Shown in pieces: positions 8,559 through 17,272 of a DNA stretch of 64,000 nt (positions are counted from its first letter, which is position 1; every line of letters begins with the position of its first letter). The notes under the pieces were generated by a model. That model had not been told where the DNA came from. It was given only the letters and a program-made list of their open reading frames with translations, and searched no databases. The stretch covers positions 1 to 64,000 of the forward strand of contig NZ_JAKZGP010000009.1 of assembly GCF_022549775.1 (NCBI RefSeq), given 5' to 3'. Position numbers and translations under genes: made by a program. This stretch comes from Belliella filtrata (lineage in GTDB: Bacteria > Bacteroidota > Bacteroidia > Cytophagales > Cyclobacteriaceae).

Positions 8559-9857
8559 TCAGTCAATAGCAGGTTTTTGTAAATCACTAGGTGGTATTTT
8601 TAGTAAAACTAAGAATCCTAGCCCAACAAAGAAAAATAAACCAAGAGCTAATGAGCTATTCCTCATAGATCCAGTCATTTGCTCAATAAATCCATATGAA
8701 AATGTCCCTAAAACTATGGCTATCTTTTCCGTCACATCAAAAAAACTAAAAAAAGATGCATGATCAGTAGTGTGAGCAGGAATCAATTTAGAATAAGTTG
8801 ATCTAGAAAGAGACTGAATACCTCCCATTACCATCCCCACTACAAAGGCTAAGGCGAAGAATTGATAGGCTGTCTGAACAAAATAAGCCCCACAGCAAAT
8901 CAAAACCCATATAAATACCATTACAATAAGTGAAGCCTTGTTACCTGAGAGCTTTGATATAAAAGCAAATAAATAGCTCCCACCAATCGCAACCAATTGG
9001 ATGATTAATATGGTAATGATCAGCTGATCCCCTGGCAAACCCAACTCCTTATCTCCAAAAGTTGCTGCCAAATACATTACTGTCTGAACTCCCATACTAT
9101 AAAAAAAGAATGCCAATAGAAATCTATTCATAACTGTAGAGGAACGAACTTTATAAAAAACTGATTTAATTTCCTTATAACCTACAAAAAGTAAGGAACG
9201 ATTAACTTTTTTTCCATACGGGTTGTCTGGCAGATACTTAAATGAAATCTGCGCAAATCCAGCCCACCAAAACCCGACGATAAAAAAAGACCACCTTGCA
9301 GCCTGACCACCATCAGACAAGTGAAACAAATCTGGGAATTCTATCATAACCAAATTTAGAATTAGCAAAATCACACTTCCAATATACCCAAGGGCAAAAC
9401 CTTTTGCACTCAAGAAATCAAATTCTTCTTCTTTAGATATTTCTGGAAGAAAAGCATTGTAAAAAACAATACTCCCAGCGTATCCAATACTCGCTAAAAT
9501 CGCACAAACAATTCCCCATTCTAAATTATCTCCATCAAAAAAAAACAAGCCGAGGCAAGCCAATGATCCCAGGTATGTAAAGAACTTCATAAAAAGCAAT
9601 TTCTTACCACCCGAATCAGCGATTCCAGATAAAAGAGGAGAGATAACAGCAATCACTAAAAACGAGAAGGAAATTGCGTAAGAGTACAAAACAGTATTTA
9701 CAATATCTATCCCAAAAAAGCTAACCAGGTCACCGCGTTCTTGTGTGGTGGTCACGTTGTTAAAATAAACAGGAAAAATCGTAGAAGTTATTACAAGGCT
9801 ATAGACTGAATTTGCCCAATCATACATTGCCCAAGCATTGTGAATTTTATTTCGCAT
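8559..9857 (-). CDS. MFS transporter, UMF1/Atg22-like family
   Basis: 432 residues with about 11-12 membrane segments. The N-terminus (NAWAMYDWANSVYSLVI) is diagnostic of the UMF1 family, related to the fungal vacuole effluxer Atg22. Later PDNPYGKK and GGIQSLSRSTYSKLIP also fit. The bacterial substrate is unknown. It precedes the nnr gene with essentially no gap, so the two probably form an operon. Confidence 0.85.
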   Translation of the reverse strand: MRNKIHNAWAMYDWANSVYSLVITSTIFPVYFNNVTTTQERGDLVSFFGIDIVNTVLYSYAISFSFLVIAVISPLLSGIADSGGKKLLFMKFFTYLGSLACLGLFFFDGDNLEWGIVCAILASIGYAGSIVFYNAFLPEISKEEEFDFLSAKGFALGYIGSVILLILNLVMIEFPDLFHLSDGGQAARWSFFIVGFWWAGFAQISFKYLPDNPYGKKVNRSLLFVGYKEIKSVFYKVRSSTVMNRFLLAFFFYSMGVQTVMYLAATFGDKELGLPGDQLIITILIIQLVAIGGSYLFAFISKLSGNKASLIVMVFIWVLICCGAYFVQTAYQFFALAFVVGMVMGGIQSLSRSTYSKLIPAHTTDHASFFSFFDVTEKIAIVLGTFSYGFIEQMTGSMRNSSLALGLFFFVGLGFLVLLKIPPSDLQKPAID

Positions 9858-10066
9858 TTACAAACTCAAATTTCTTGATATGAAAACTTATTCGAATAGA
9901 TAAAACTAGAAGAATCCTGTGATAAATTGAACAACAATAATAGCATCAAAATATTCAAAATCGACGTATTAAGTACACTTTATTAGTAATATAAAAAATC
10001 TAGTATTCGCCTATTTAAAACTATGGGACCTAAATCAAATCATGATGAATAGATTTAGTAAAAATG

Positions 10067-10103
10067 AAAAAAGGCCATTTCAGTTTGAAGTGGCCTTTTT
10101 TTT
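10067..10103. terminator. terminator of the exbB-exbD operon
   Basis: Near-perfect hairpin with AAAGGCCAyTTC arms flanked by A6 on the left and T8 on the right. It works for the leftward exbD genes and could also stop rightward transcripts. Confidence 0.85.
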
Positions 10104-10118
10104 ACAAATTAAAATTGA

Positions 10119-10580
10119 TTAATTCTGAAGTTTACCAACTGAAGCGTAAAGTACTCTTCGAGCATCTACCTCTCTCAATTCAAATTGAATATCAGAAATA
10201 GGCCCCATCTTTACCTCTCTATCTGCTTTCAGAGATATGGTCAACATTTCTCTTTCAGTTTCTGATCTTTTGTCTTTCTCTTGATTTACCCATAGAGCAA
10301 TATCAGAAGTATTGATCAAAACATCATTTGCCTGAATTCTAGGTTCGGTACCATACATTGCTGTATTTTTAGGCTTTCCTACATATAGGTACGAGATCAA
10401 AGTTTTCTTTTCCAACTTAGTAAGTTGAGTTGCCTCTGGAATCTTCTGCTCCACAAGCATTTCATTTTCTCTCAGAACCGTCGTAGTCATAAAGAAGAAC
10501 AACAGCATGAAGATAATATCGGGCAAAGCTGAGGTTGGAATATTTTCCGTTACCTTATTTTTTTTCTTAAACTTCGACAT
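10119..10580 (-). CDS. ExbD/TolR-type biopolymer transport protein (second copy)
   Basis: 153 residues with one N-terminal transmembrane helix containing the essential proton-channel Asp (D21, in LPDIIFMLLFFFM, equivalent to E. coli ExbD D25), followed by a periplasmic domain. With ExbB it forms the proton-driven motor that energises TonB-dependent transport or similar envelope work. It is last of four leftward genes and separated by a single base from the other exbD, so the two are translationally coupled. The two ExbD copies have different periplasmic domains. Confidence 0.9.
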   Translation of the reverse strand: MSKFKKKNKVTENIPTSALPDIIFMLLFFFMTTTVLRENEMLVEQKIPEATQLTKLEKKTLISYLYVGKPKNTAMYGTEPRIQANDVLINTSDIALWVNQEKDKRSETEREMLTISLKADREVKMGPISDIQFELREVDARRVLYASVGKLQN

Positions 10581-10581
10581 A

Positions 10582-11223
10582 TTAATTACCTCCTAATTTA
10601 TCTGGTTCAGCTATAGAGATGGACATTGGGAGGTTTTCTTTCCCTCTATCCAAAAGCTCCTTTTCAGCAGCAGTTTTTCCAGATAGTGCTCTATATTCCT
10701 CAGAAGTAAGCCCTACCCTTTCTGCATAGATTTCATAATAAGCCCTCTTTACATTATCCAAAACTTCAAGGTAGGTTTCATAAGAAGTACCTCTATTCGT
10801 TTTGATAGAAACTACCGCTCCACCTTGCATTGGATGATCAGAAGATTTTGAATCTCTATTTGACAAAGCTTTCAAAGATGCTGGTAGGCTATTAAACAAT
10901 TCCATAGCTTCTGGAGTAGGAGCTCCGAAATTCAGAATAAATGCCTTAATATCATTTGAAAGCTGATTAGTATTGTCTAAATACTCACCTTCCACCAACA
11001 ATTGATCATTTGCATTGACCAATATATTGAAAATGTTTCTCTCATTGAGAGGCACTTCAGGTGGTGGCACATTCGGGTCTTGCTTTGGAGGCAAGATATT
11101 GAGAATACCTTTATCCGAAGCAATAGTAGTAGTCACAAGCCAGAAGATCAATAGCAAGAAGGCTATATCAGCCATAGACCCTGCATTGACTTCCTGTGAC
11201 ATTCTGCCTCTTTTACTTGCCAT
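10582..11223 (-). CDS. ExbD/TolR-type biopolymer transport protein (long copy)
   Basis: 213 residues; one transmembrane helix (about 16-34) with the conserved Asp D19 in SMADIAFLLLIFWLV, then a larger periplasmic domain than its neighbour. A proline-rich segment (PPKQDPNVPPPEVPLN) follows the membrane helix. Its start overlaps the stop of the upstream small membrane gene by one base (TAATG). Two unequal ExbD proteins in tandem behind one ExbB are common in Bacteroidota and suggest a heteromeric ExbD subunit. Confidence 0.9.
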   Translation of the reverse strand: MASKRGRMSQEVNAGSMADIAFLLLIFWLVTTTIASDKGILNILPPKQDPNVPPPEVPLNERNIFNILVNANDQLLVEGEYLDNTNQLSNDIKAFILNFGAPTPEAMELFNSLPASLKALSNRDSKSSDHPMQGGAVVSIKTNRGTSYETYLEVLDNVKRAYYEIYAERVGLTSEEYRALSGKTAAEKELLDRGKENLPMSISIAEPDKLGGN

Positions 11224-11552
11224 TACTTGATTGCTTTATTGAGTTCTGTAAATACGATACCTACAAGAGCTACAATCGCTAAAATGTAAGTCGTAACTAA
11301 AGTTCCACCAACAAACTTGGTCAAGGTAGGAGTCATGTTAAATGGATCTCCGAGGTATTTTGGAGCTACTTCACTGTCAGCAGTGCTAAAAGCAATGAAG
11401 AAAATAACACCAAGAATTACTATACCTGCACCTGTTTTGGCTAAACTTTTCGGATTATCTAAGGATTTAATTAATGGCATTAGCACAGCCACTATCGTTC
11501 CTATGATAATCAATAAATAAGATACGTATAAGAAAATATCTATAGAATCCAT
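11223..11552 (-). CDS. small three-helix membrane protein of the exb operon
   Basis: 109 residues with three hydrophobic segments (about 5-25, 42-58 and 82-102) and no catalytic motif. I do not recognise a named family. Its position between exbB and the two exbD genes, with a 1-nt overlap to the next gene, implies it belongs to the same motor complex, as an accessory or assembly subunit. That role is inferred from context only. Confidence 0.8.
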   Translation of the reverse strand: MDSIDIFLYVSYLLIIIGTIVAVLMPLIKSLDNPKSLAKTGAGIVILGVIFFIAFSTADSEVAPKYLGDPFNMTPTLTKFVGGTLVTTYILAIVALVGIVFTELNKAIK

Positions 11553-11613
11553 ATTGATTGTTTGCTTAAGTTAATAAATAATTAAGAGTTGAAACGAATC
11601 AATCAACTAATAA

Positions 11614-12417
11614 TTACTTAGTCAATCTATGCTTCACAAGGATATCTACCAAAGAGATAGATGCATCTTCCATGTCGTTTACCAAAGAATCTATCTTAGC
11701 GACACAGTAGTTGTAGAACAATTGAAGGATAATCGCAACGATCAAACCAGCAACTGTAGTCAAGAGAGCCACTTTGATACCACCAGCTACAAGAGATGGT
11801 GAGATATCACCTGCCGCTTCAATTGCATCAAATGCAGAGATCATACCGATTACAGTACCCATGAAACCCAACATCGGGGCAAGAGAGATGAAGAGAGAGA
11901 TCCAAACTAGACCTTTTTCCAATCTACCCATTTCAACAGATCCGTAAGCGATGATAGACTTTTCTACCATTTCGATTCCTTCAGTGTATCTCATCAAACC
12001 TTGAGTAAAGATAGATGCAACAGGACCTTTGGTGTTTTTAGTAACATCCTTGGCTGCTTCGATACCACCTTGCTCTAACGCTTCTTCTACTTTAGCCAAA
12101 AGTTTTTTGGTGTTGGTAGTAGAAAGGTTAAGCGTAACGATTCTTTCTAAAGAAACTGCTAAACCTAAGATTAAACAGATCAATACTGGAGACATGAAAG
12201 TAGTACCACCTTCGATAAACTTCTCCTTGATAATTTGGTGAAAACCTTTGTCTTCTTCGATGATTTCATCGTCAACGACCGCCGGAGCAACTTCTTCTGC
12301 TTCTACGACTTCTGTGGTTTCAACTTCTGCAGAGTCAACATCTGCGTCTTGAGCATTCGAGATAACCGGCGATAAAAGGATTCCGGATAGCATGAACAAA
12401 GCGATTAACTTTTTCAT
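11614..12417 (-). CDS. exbB: MotA/TolQ/ExbB proton channel family protein
   Basis: 267 residues. A signal peptide (MKKLIALFMLSGILLSPVISNAQ) is followed by an acidic stretch rich in Asp, Glu and Val (about 24-57), then the three-helix channel core. The conserved SLAPMLGFMGTVIGM segment and the final helix TTVAGLIVAIILQ are both present. It should form the pentameric channel with the ExbD proteins encoded downstream. The cleavable N-terminus plus acidic periplasmic extension is seen in many Bacteroidota ExbB proteins. First gene of the operon. Confidence 0.92.
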   Translation of the reverse strand: MKKLIALFMLSGILLSPVISNAQDADVDSAEVETTEVVEAEEVAPAVVDDEIIEEDKGFHQIIKEKFIEGGTTFMSPVLICLILGLAVSLERIVTLNLSTTNTKKLLAKVEEALEQGGIEAAKDVTKNTKGPVASIFTQGLMRYTEGIEMVEKSIIAYGSVEMGRLEKGLVWISLFISLAPMLGFMGTVIGMISAFDAIEAAGDISPSLVAGGIKVALLTTVAGLIVAIILQLFYNYCVAKIDSLVNDMEDASISLVDILVKHRLTK

Positions 12418-12508
12418 AATGTAGATTTTAATAGACTTTAAATAAAGGTTAAACGGTTTCTAAATTATTATTGAGATTTTAAAGTTATCATTTTTTAATT
12501 TCAAATTG

Positions 12509-12537
12509 CAAAGGAAACGACCATATTTTTTTTCAAT
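12509..12537 (-). promoter_or_regulatory. probable exbB operon promoter
   Basis: Minus strand: ATTG (12534-12537), 17-nt spacer, TTCCTTTG (12509-12516), one base off TAnnTTTG. The predicted start lies about 85-90 nt upstream of the exbB ATG. Confidence 0.45.
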
Positions 12538-13041
12538 AATTAATTCAGCCTCTTGTTTAGAGATTTGATTCGCAAGCTAAATTATAGCTTATGAAGTAAT
12601 TAGACAATTTATTTGAATGGGAATAAACTAAAGTGAATGGGCTATATTTAAGTTTGATGATTATGATTCAAAACAATATTTCTATCCCACTAAAAATTTA
12701 TCCTGTCAAATACTCAAAGAACATCCAAATATAACTAATTATTTATTAATATAAAAATCCGCCAATTCCCCAATTCAAATTTCAATTGGGGAAAGTATAA
12801 TATGTTTAGTATATACAATATAATTGAAAAACACACCAAATTTAGTTTTCCCTCACATAAAATGCGTTGGTTTATTAATTTAAAGTATGTCCTCTACATC
12901 TTTCTTAATAAAGACTATAAACATTGTAAGACCAAGTATCATTCGCAAAATGTTCTTCTAAGATTTCCAAACTCAATTTTAGGAAATCATTAAATATCAT
13001 GGAGTTTGAATAGAAATCAAGCTGATACAAAATTTTATTCT
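12538..13041. other. non-coding stretch between exbB and typA
   Basis: Divergent AT-rich spacer. It holds a perfect 10-bp hairpin (12766-12775 with 12784-12793: TTCCCCAATT / AATTGGGGAA, 8-nt loop). A TACATTTG at 13042-13049 is a good -7 element for typA, but no TTTG lies at the right distance. The short open frames here have no protein-like character. I see no other feature. Confidence 0.6.
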
Positions 13042-13069
13042 TACATTTGCACCTTAATTCAATTTTACA

Positions 13070-14875
13070 ATGCAAAATATACGGAATATTGCGATTATCG
13101 CACACGTTGACCACGGTAAGACAACCTTGGTGGACAAAATCATCCATGCTTCCAAAATCTTTCGTGAAAACCAACAGTTTGACGATCTAATATTGGATAA
13201 CAACGACTTGGAAAGAGAAAGAGGTATCACGATTCTTTCCAAAAACGTATCCGTTAGGTATAAAGATCACAAAATCAACATCATTGACACCCCTGGTCAC
13301 GCCGACTTTGGTGGTGAAGTAGAAAGAGTTTTGAAAATGGCCGACGGTGTTATCCTTTTGGTGGATGCTTTCGAAGGACCTATGCCACAGACGAGGTTTG
13401 TACTTGGAAAGGCACTAGCTTTAGGCTTGACTCCAATAGTAGTGGTAAATAAAGTAGATAAAGAAAACTGTAGACCGGACGAAGTACAAGAGTCTGTTTT
13501 TGAATTGATGTTCAACTTGGACGCAACTGAAGAGCAGCTTGAGTTTACAACACTTTACGGGTCTGCAAAACAAAATTGGATGGGTCCTGATTGGAAAACT
13601 CCTACAGATTCTATCCTTCCATTACTTGATGCTATCATTGACCATATTCCTGCTCCAAAAATTGATGAAGGAAGCCTTCAAATGCAAATCACTTCTCTTG
13701 ATTACTCAAACTTCGTAGGCCGTATTGCTATCGGAAGAGTTAAAAGAGGAAGTATCAAAGAAGGTGCACAACTTACACTTTGTAAAGCTGATGGTGTTTT
13801 CAAAAAAGTAAAAGTAAAAGAACTTCACGTATTTGAAGGTCTTGGGAAAAACAAAGTTACAGAAGTATTTGCTGGAGACATTTGTGCCGTAACAGGTATC
13901 GAAGATTTTGAAATTGGCGACACCATCGCTGCATTAGAAAATCCAGAGCCGCTTCCAAGAATCTCGATTGATGAGCCGACTATGAATATGCTCTTCACCA
14001 TTAACAATTCTCCTTTCTTCGGCAAAGAAGGTAAGTTTGTGACTTCTCGTCACTTGAGAGATAGGTTGATGAAAGAGATGGAAAAAAACCTTGCTCTAAG
14101 AGTTGAGTCAACTGATTCTGAAGATAAGTTCCTAGTTTATGGTAGAGGTATCCTTCACTTGTCTGTTTTGATAGAGACAATGAGAAGAGAAGGATATGAA
14201 CTTCAAGTGGGTCAGCCACAGGTAATTTTTAAAGAAATCGATGGTGTGAAAAATGAACCTATCGAAACTTTAGTGGTAGATGTACCTGAAGCTACAGCTG
14301 GTAAAGTAATCGAACTTGCTACTCAAAGAAAAGGTGAACTTCTAATCATGGAACCAAAAGGTGACTTACAACACCTTGAATTCAGAATTCCTTCAAGAGG
14401 ATTGATCGGGTTGAGAAATAATGTATTGACAGCTACTCAAGGTGAAGCTATCATGAACCATAGGTTCTCTTCTTATGAACCATTCAAAGGTAATATCCCA
14501 GAAAGAAATAATGGATCACTGATCTCTATGGAAGCTGGTCAATGTACTGCCTATGCGATAGATAAACTTCAGGATAGAGGTACATTCTTCATCGAGCCAG
14601 GTGATGAGCTATATACAGGCCAAGTGATCGGCGAGAACTCAAGAGATAACGATATCGTGGTAAATGTACAGAAAGGTAAGAAGCTGACTAACATGAGAGC
14701 ATCTGGTTCTGACGATAATACTAGAATCGCTCCTCCAAAGAAATTCTCTCTAGAAGAAGCTATGGAATATATCCAAAAAGATGAATACTTGGAAATCACT
14801 CCAAAGTCCATTAGAATGAGAAAAATCTACTTGGATGAGAACGAAAGAGCAAGAATGGCTAAGAAAGACGCTTAA
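13070..14875 (+). CDS. typA: translational GTPase TypA/BipA
   Basis: 601 residues, the usual length. The G domain shows P-loop AHVDHGKT (11-18), DTPGHADF and NKVD. Domain II, two EF-G-like domains and the BipA-specific C-terminal domain follow, with the hallmark PSRGLIGLR. It binds ribosomes and helps 50S assembly and stress adaptation. Single gene, -7 element TACATTTG at 13042, strong terminator downstream. Confidence 0.97.
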   Translation: MQNIRNIAIIAHVDHGKTTLVDKIIHASKIFRENQQFDDLILDNNDLERERGITILSKNVSVRYKDHKINIIDTPGHADFGGEVERVLKMADGVILLVDAFEGPMPQTRFVLGKALALGLTPIVVVNKVDKENCRPDEVQESVFELMFNLDATEEQLEFTTLYGSAKQNWMGPDWKTPTDSILPLLDAIIDHIPAPKIDEGSLQMQITSLDYSNFVGRIAIGRVKRGSIKEGAQLTLCKADGVFKKVKVKELHVFEGLGKNKVTEVFAGDICAVTGIEDFEIGDTIAALENPEPLPRISIDEPTMNMLFTINNSPFFGKEGKFVTSRHLRDRLMKEMEKNLALRVESTDSEDKFLVYGRGILHLSVLIETMRREGYELQVGQPQVIFKEIDGVKNEPIETLVVDVPEATAGKVIELATQRKGELLIMEPKGDLQHLEFRIPSRGLIGLRNNVLTATQGEAIMNHRFSSYEPFKGNIPERNNGSLISMEAGQCTAYAIDKLQDRGTFFIEPGDELYTGQVIGENSRDNDIVVNVQKGKKLTNMRASGSDDNTRIAPPKKFSLEEAMEYIQKDEYLEITPKSIRMRKIYLDENERARMAKKDA

Positions 14876-14883
14876 TTGCTGAA

Positions 14884-14909
14884 CCAAGTACCAAGTATTA
14901 AGTACCAAG
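14884..14909 (+). repeat. AAGTACC-type intergenic repeat
   Basis: Directly after the typA stop lies an array of AAGTACC, AAGTATT and AAGTACC heptads. Related copies occur just after other stop codons at 36225-36262, 36687-36716 (other strand) and 40449-40460. See findings. Confidence 0.55.
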
Positions 14910-14942
14910 AAGACCCCGAAGGAAACTTTGGGGTCTTTTTTT
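14910..14942 (+). terminator. typA terminator
   Basis: Stem AAGACCCC / GGGGTCTT with an imperfect upper part, followed by T7. Confidence 0.9.
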
Positions 14943-15070
14943 GACCTTTGGGTTTGGAAAGCTACTGGAATCAAGAAGGTCTTCAAATCTAAACAAAACC
15001 CTGAATTTTCTCAAAACTTTGAAAATAAGGATGAAAGAAGTATTGAAAATAAGCTAAAAACTAAGAAATA

Positions 15071-15110
15071 AACCTTCGTGGTCTGAAAAAAGACCTGAAA
15101 GGTTTTTTTT
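15071..15110 (+). terminator. second, nested terminator-like hairpin
   Basis: Outer arms AACCTT / AAGGTT enclose inner arms GGTCT / AGACC around a GAAAAA loop, and T8 follows. It sits about 130 nt past the typA terminator with no gene between. It could be a back-up terminator or the end of a lost transcript. Confidence 0.5.
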
Positions 15111-15242
15111 CAAACTTCGACCTTTGGATTCCGATAGATACCAGAATAAGAAATCCCGTAGATTCTTATAAATAACTGCAAATACTTGTTTGATTTTAAA
15201 AACCTGACGGATCCTTTTATAATGGATGAACCAACACTTTTA

Positions 15243-15280
15243 TTGTTTAGTAAACAATACTATTGTAGTTTACTAAACAA
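15243..15280. promoter_or_regulatory. paired palindromes, possible repressor operators
   Basis: A perfect 13-bp inverted repeat, TTGTTTAGTAAAC (15243-15255) and GTTTACTAAACAA (15268-15280). Each arm is itself a near-palindrome around its central base; the left one extends to TTGTTTAGTAAACAA. Two dyads about 25 bp apart look like tandem operator sites of the kind TetR-type repressors bind. No intact regulator is adjacent, only the relic at 15294-15461. Confidence 0.5.
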
Positions 15281-15293
15281 AACTTTCACGAAA

Positions 15294-15461
15294 TTACATA
15301 AAATCTAAAATATCATTTACCATTTCATCTTCATTGAGTCCCTCCTAGATGAGTTTGGCACAGGTGAGATAGAACCCTATTTCAGTAACAAATGATTTGT
15401 AAGGGTAAAGCATTTTTCCGAGGAACCACTTTTTAGTCAAGATATTAAAGTCTTTACCCAA
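15294..15461 (-). pseudogene. C-terminal relic of an unidentified protein
   Basis: On the minus strand, 55 codons read as protein-like sequence (DFNILTKKWFLGKMLYPYKS, then EIGFYLTCAKLI). An in-frame TAG (15345-15347) interrupts it, then EGLNEDEMVNDILDFM and a TAA follow. The frame is closed upstream by another TAG. The helix-rich, amphipathic C-terminus would fit the ligand domain of a TetR-type regulator, and operator-like palindromes lie alongside, but the family is not established. Confidence 0.35.
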
Positions 15462-15632
15462 CTAAAATCAATCATAAAAAACGATAAACATCATACAGAA
15501 AATGATTCTATCAAGCTACCATCTACAAAATTTTCTGCAAATAAATAATCTTAATCACCTCCTATATGACGTTTATCCAGTTTTTGAAAGCACTATGTCT
15601 CACGCACCAAGTTCATTTAGATTTATTTTAAC

Positions 15633-16511
15633 TCAATCCTCCAAATATCCAAATTTGCCATTGTTGAAATCATTGAATGCTTCTCTCAACTCCTCCTTTG
15701 TATTCATCACAAAAGGACCATGGGCTGCGATTGGTTCTTTGATCGGTTCACCACTCAATACCAAAACCACTGCATTTTCGTTTGCTTCTATCTCAAAGGC
15801 TTCACCATCATTTGCCATTAATGCCAAATGGTCAGTTGGCACTGCTTCTTTTCCATTGATAGTGATACTGCCTTCCAATACTAGCAAAACAGTATTAAAA
15901 TGGCTAGGAAATTCAAAATTTACTTTACCATTTTTGTTCAATTTAGCATTGTACATGTGGATTGGGCTGAAAGTTGATGCGACTCCTTTAGTACCATTAT
16001 ATACCCCTGCGACAACCTCGATAATTCCAGCATGCTCTTCCAATTCAAACCTACTTATCTCATCGAATTTGATAGCTTGGTATTTAGGCTTAGACATCTT
16101 ATCCTTTTTGGGCAAGTTCACCCAGAGTTGAACCATCTGAAAGGCTCCTCCTTTTTTACTCCATTCCTCTTCATGATACTCTTTATGAAGCACACCGCTT
16201 GCAGCTGTCATCCACTGCACATCTCCTTCACCTATAACACCACCTCCTCCACTGCTGTCGTGGTGCTGCACCTTTCCTTTGTAAGCAAGGGTTACGGTTT
16301 CAAAACCTCTATGTGGATGAACTCCTACACCTTTTGGATATTTAGATGGTGGGAATTCATACAATGAATTATAGTCCAACATGATAAACGGATCCATGCG
16401 GATCATATCCATTCTATATGCGCTTGGAATAAAATTATGAACCCGAAAACCATCTCCAACAAAGTGAGGCTCTCTTGGGCTTGCCACCAATTCTACTGTT
16501 CTTGTTTTCAT
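15633..16511 (-). CDS. pirin family protein
   Basis: 292 residues with the two-cupin pirin fold. The metal-binding signature is visible in GVHPHRGFETVTLAYKG, and the second part of the site falls around GVLHKEYHEEE, where the usual His and Glu are retained. Bacterial pirins are Fe(II) proteins, some with quercetinase activity, others acting as regulators by protein contact. It follows the Crp/Fnr gene by 70 nt on the same strand, so co-transcription is likely. Confidence 0.92.
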   Translation of the reverse strand: MKTRTVELVASPREPHFVGDGFRVHNFIPSAYRMDMIRMDPFIMLDYNSLYEFPPSKYPKGVGVHPHRGFETVTLAYKGKVQHHDSSGGGGVIGEGDVQWMTAASGVLHKEYHEEEWSKKGGAFQMVQLWVNLPKKDKMSKPKYQAIKFDEISRFELEEHAGIIEVVAGVYNGTKGVASTFSPIHMYNAKLNKNGKVNFEFPSHFNTVLLVLEGSITINGKEAVPTDHLALMANDGEAFEIEANENAVVLVLSGEPIKEPIAAHGPFVMNTKEELREAFNDFNNGKFGYLED

Positions 16512-16581
16512 AAATTTTACAATTTGTTATATGTAAAATTAGCTGCAAAGAAAGTAGTGTACATTGATGTATGGTAAGTTC

Positions 16582-17175
16582 CTATCTTTTGAGGTTTTTT
16601 AGTGCTAGCTCCTTGCGAACCCGACTCAAACTCTCTGGGGTGATCCCTAGATACGAAGCAACCATTGCTTGAGGGACTCTTAACATGATGTCTGGATACA
16701 TTTTGACAAATTGTAAATATCTCTCCTCAGCATTTGCACCCAATAATAAATCAATCCTATTTTGCAAGTTTCTGATATGGTTGTGAAGTAGTCGGTTGTT
16801 GAAATCTGTAAAAGCGGGAAATTTTTCTGAAAGTAAATGAATGAAGTCCTCGTCTATAGACACCACTTCACTATCTTCCAATGCCTGAATGTAATATACC
16901 GATGGTTGGTTGAAAAAAGAACTTTCTCTATCAGTTACAAACCAATTTTCAGGTGCAAAATTAAGAATATGCTCTTTTCCCTTTTTGTCAATGGAATACT
17001 GTCTCAAAAGTCCACTTTCGACAAAAAAAGTATGCTTACAGTACTCACCACTGCGGATCAAGAACTGATCTTTCCTAATTTTTTTCGTTGTGCACTTTTC
17101 AACTATTGCCGATATTTCCATCTCATCTATATCGATATTTGACGACAGGTATGATTTTAAGCTGAAACTATTCAT
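16582..17175 (-). CDS. Crp/Fnr family transcriptional regulator
   Basis: About 197 residues from the ATG at 17175 (MNSFSLKSYL). A longer frame runs to 17262 but adds a non-homologous hydrophobic stretch that would overlap the upstream relic gene. The N-terminal part is a cyclic-nucleotide-type beta roll (IRSGEYCKHTFFVESGLLRQ). The C-terminus carries a winged helix with VPQAMVASYLGITPESLSRV, the usual recognition helix of this family. It lacks the Cys set of true FNR. Immediately upstream of the pirin gene. Confidence 0.88.
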   Translation of the reverse strand: MNSFSLKSYLSSNIDIDEMEISAIVEKCTTKKIRKDQFLIRSGEYCKHTFFVESGLLRQYSIDKKGKEHILNFAPENWFVTDRESSFFNQPSVYYIQALEDSEVVSIDEDFIHLLSEKFPAFTDFNNRLLHNHIRNLQNRIDLLLGANAEERYLQFVKMYPDIMLRVPQAMVASYLGITPESLSRVRKELALKNLKR

Positions 17176-17272
17176 GAAGATTATTAATACTATTTTCCAG
17201 ATTCTAAAACTCCTAAAATATAAAAAAAAGGATGCATTAAACGATATCCATGCCACTCCCAAATTATTTCAC

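Noticed and set aside
8559-8587. Overlap of the nnr gene with the transporter gene
   Set aside because: Arises only if a GTG at 8587 is used; the ATG at 8557 directly after the transporter stop is the better start.
12802-12993. 63-residue frame in the exbB-typA spacer
   Set aside because: AT-bias composition, no conserved motif, no promoter or start context.
15502-16131. 209-residue plus-strand frame opposite pirin
   Set aside because: Antisense shadow of the pirin gene; Ser/Pro/Leu composition is that of a reverse frame.
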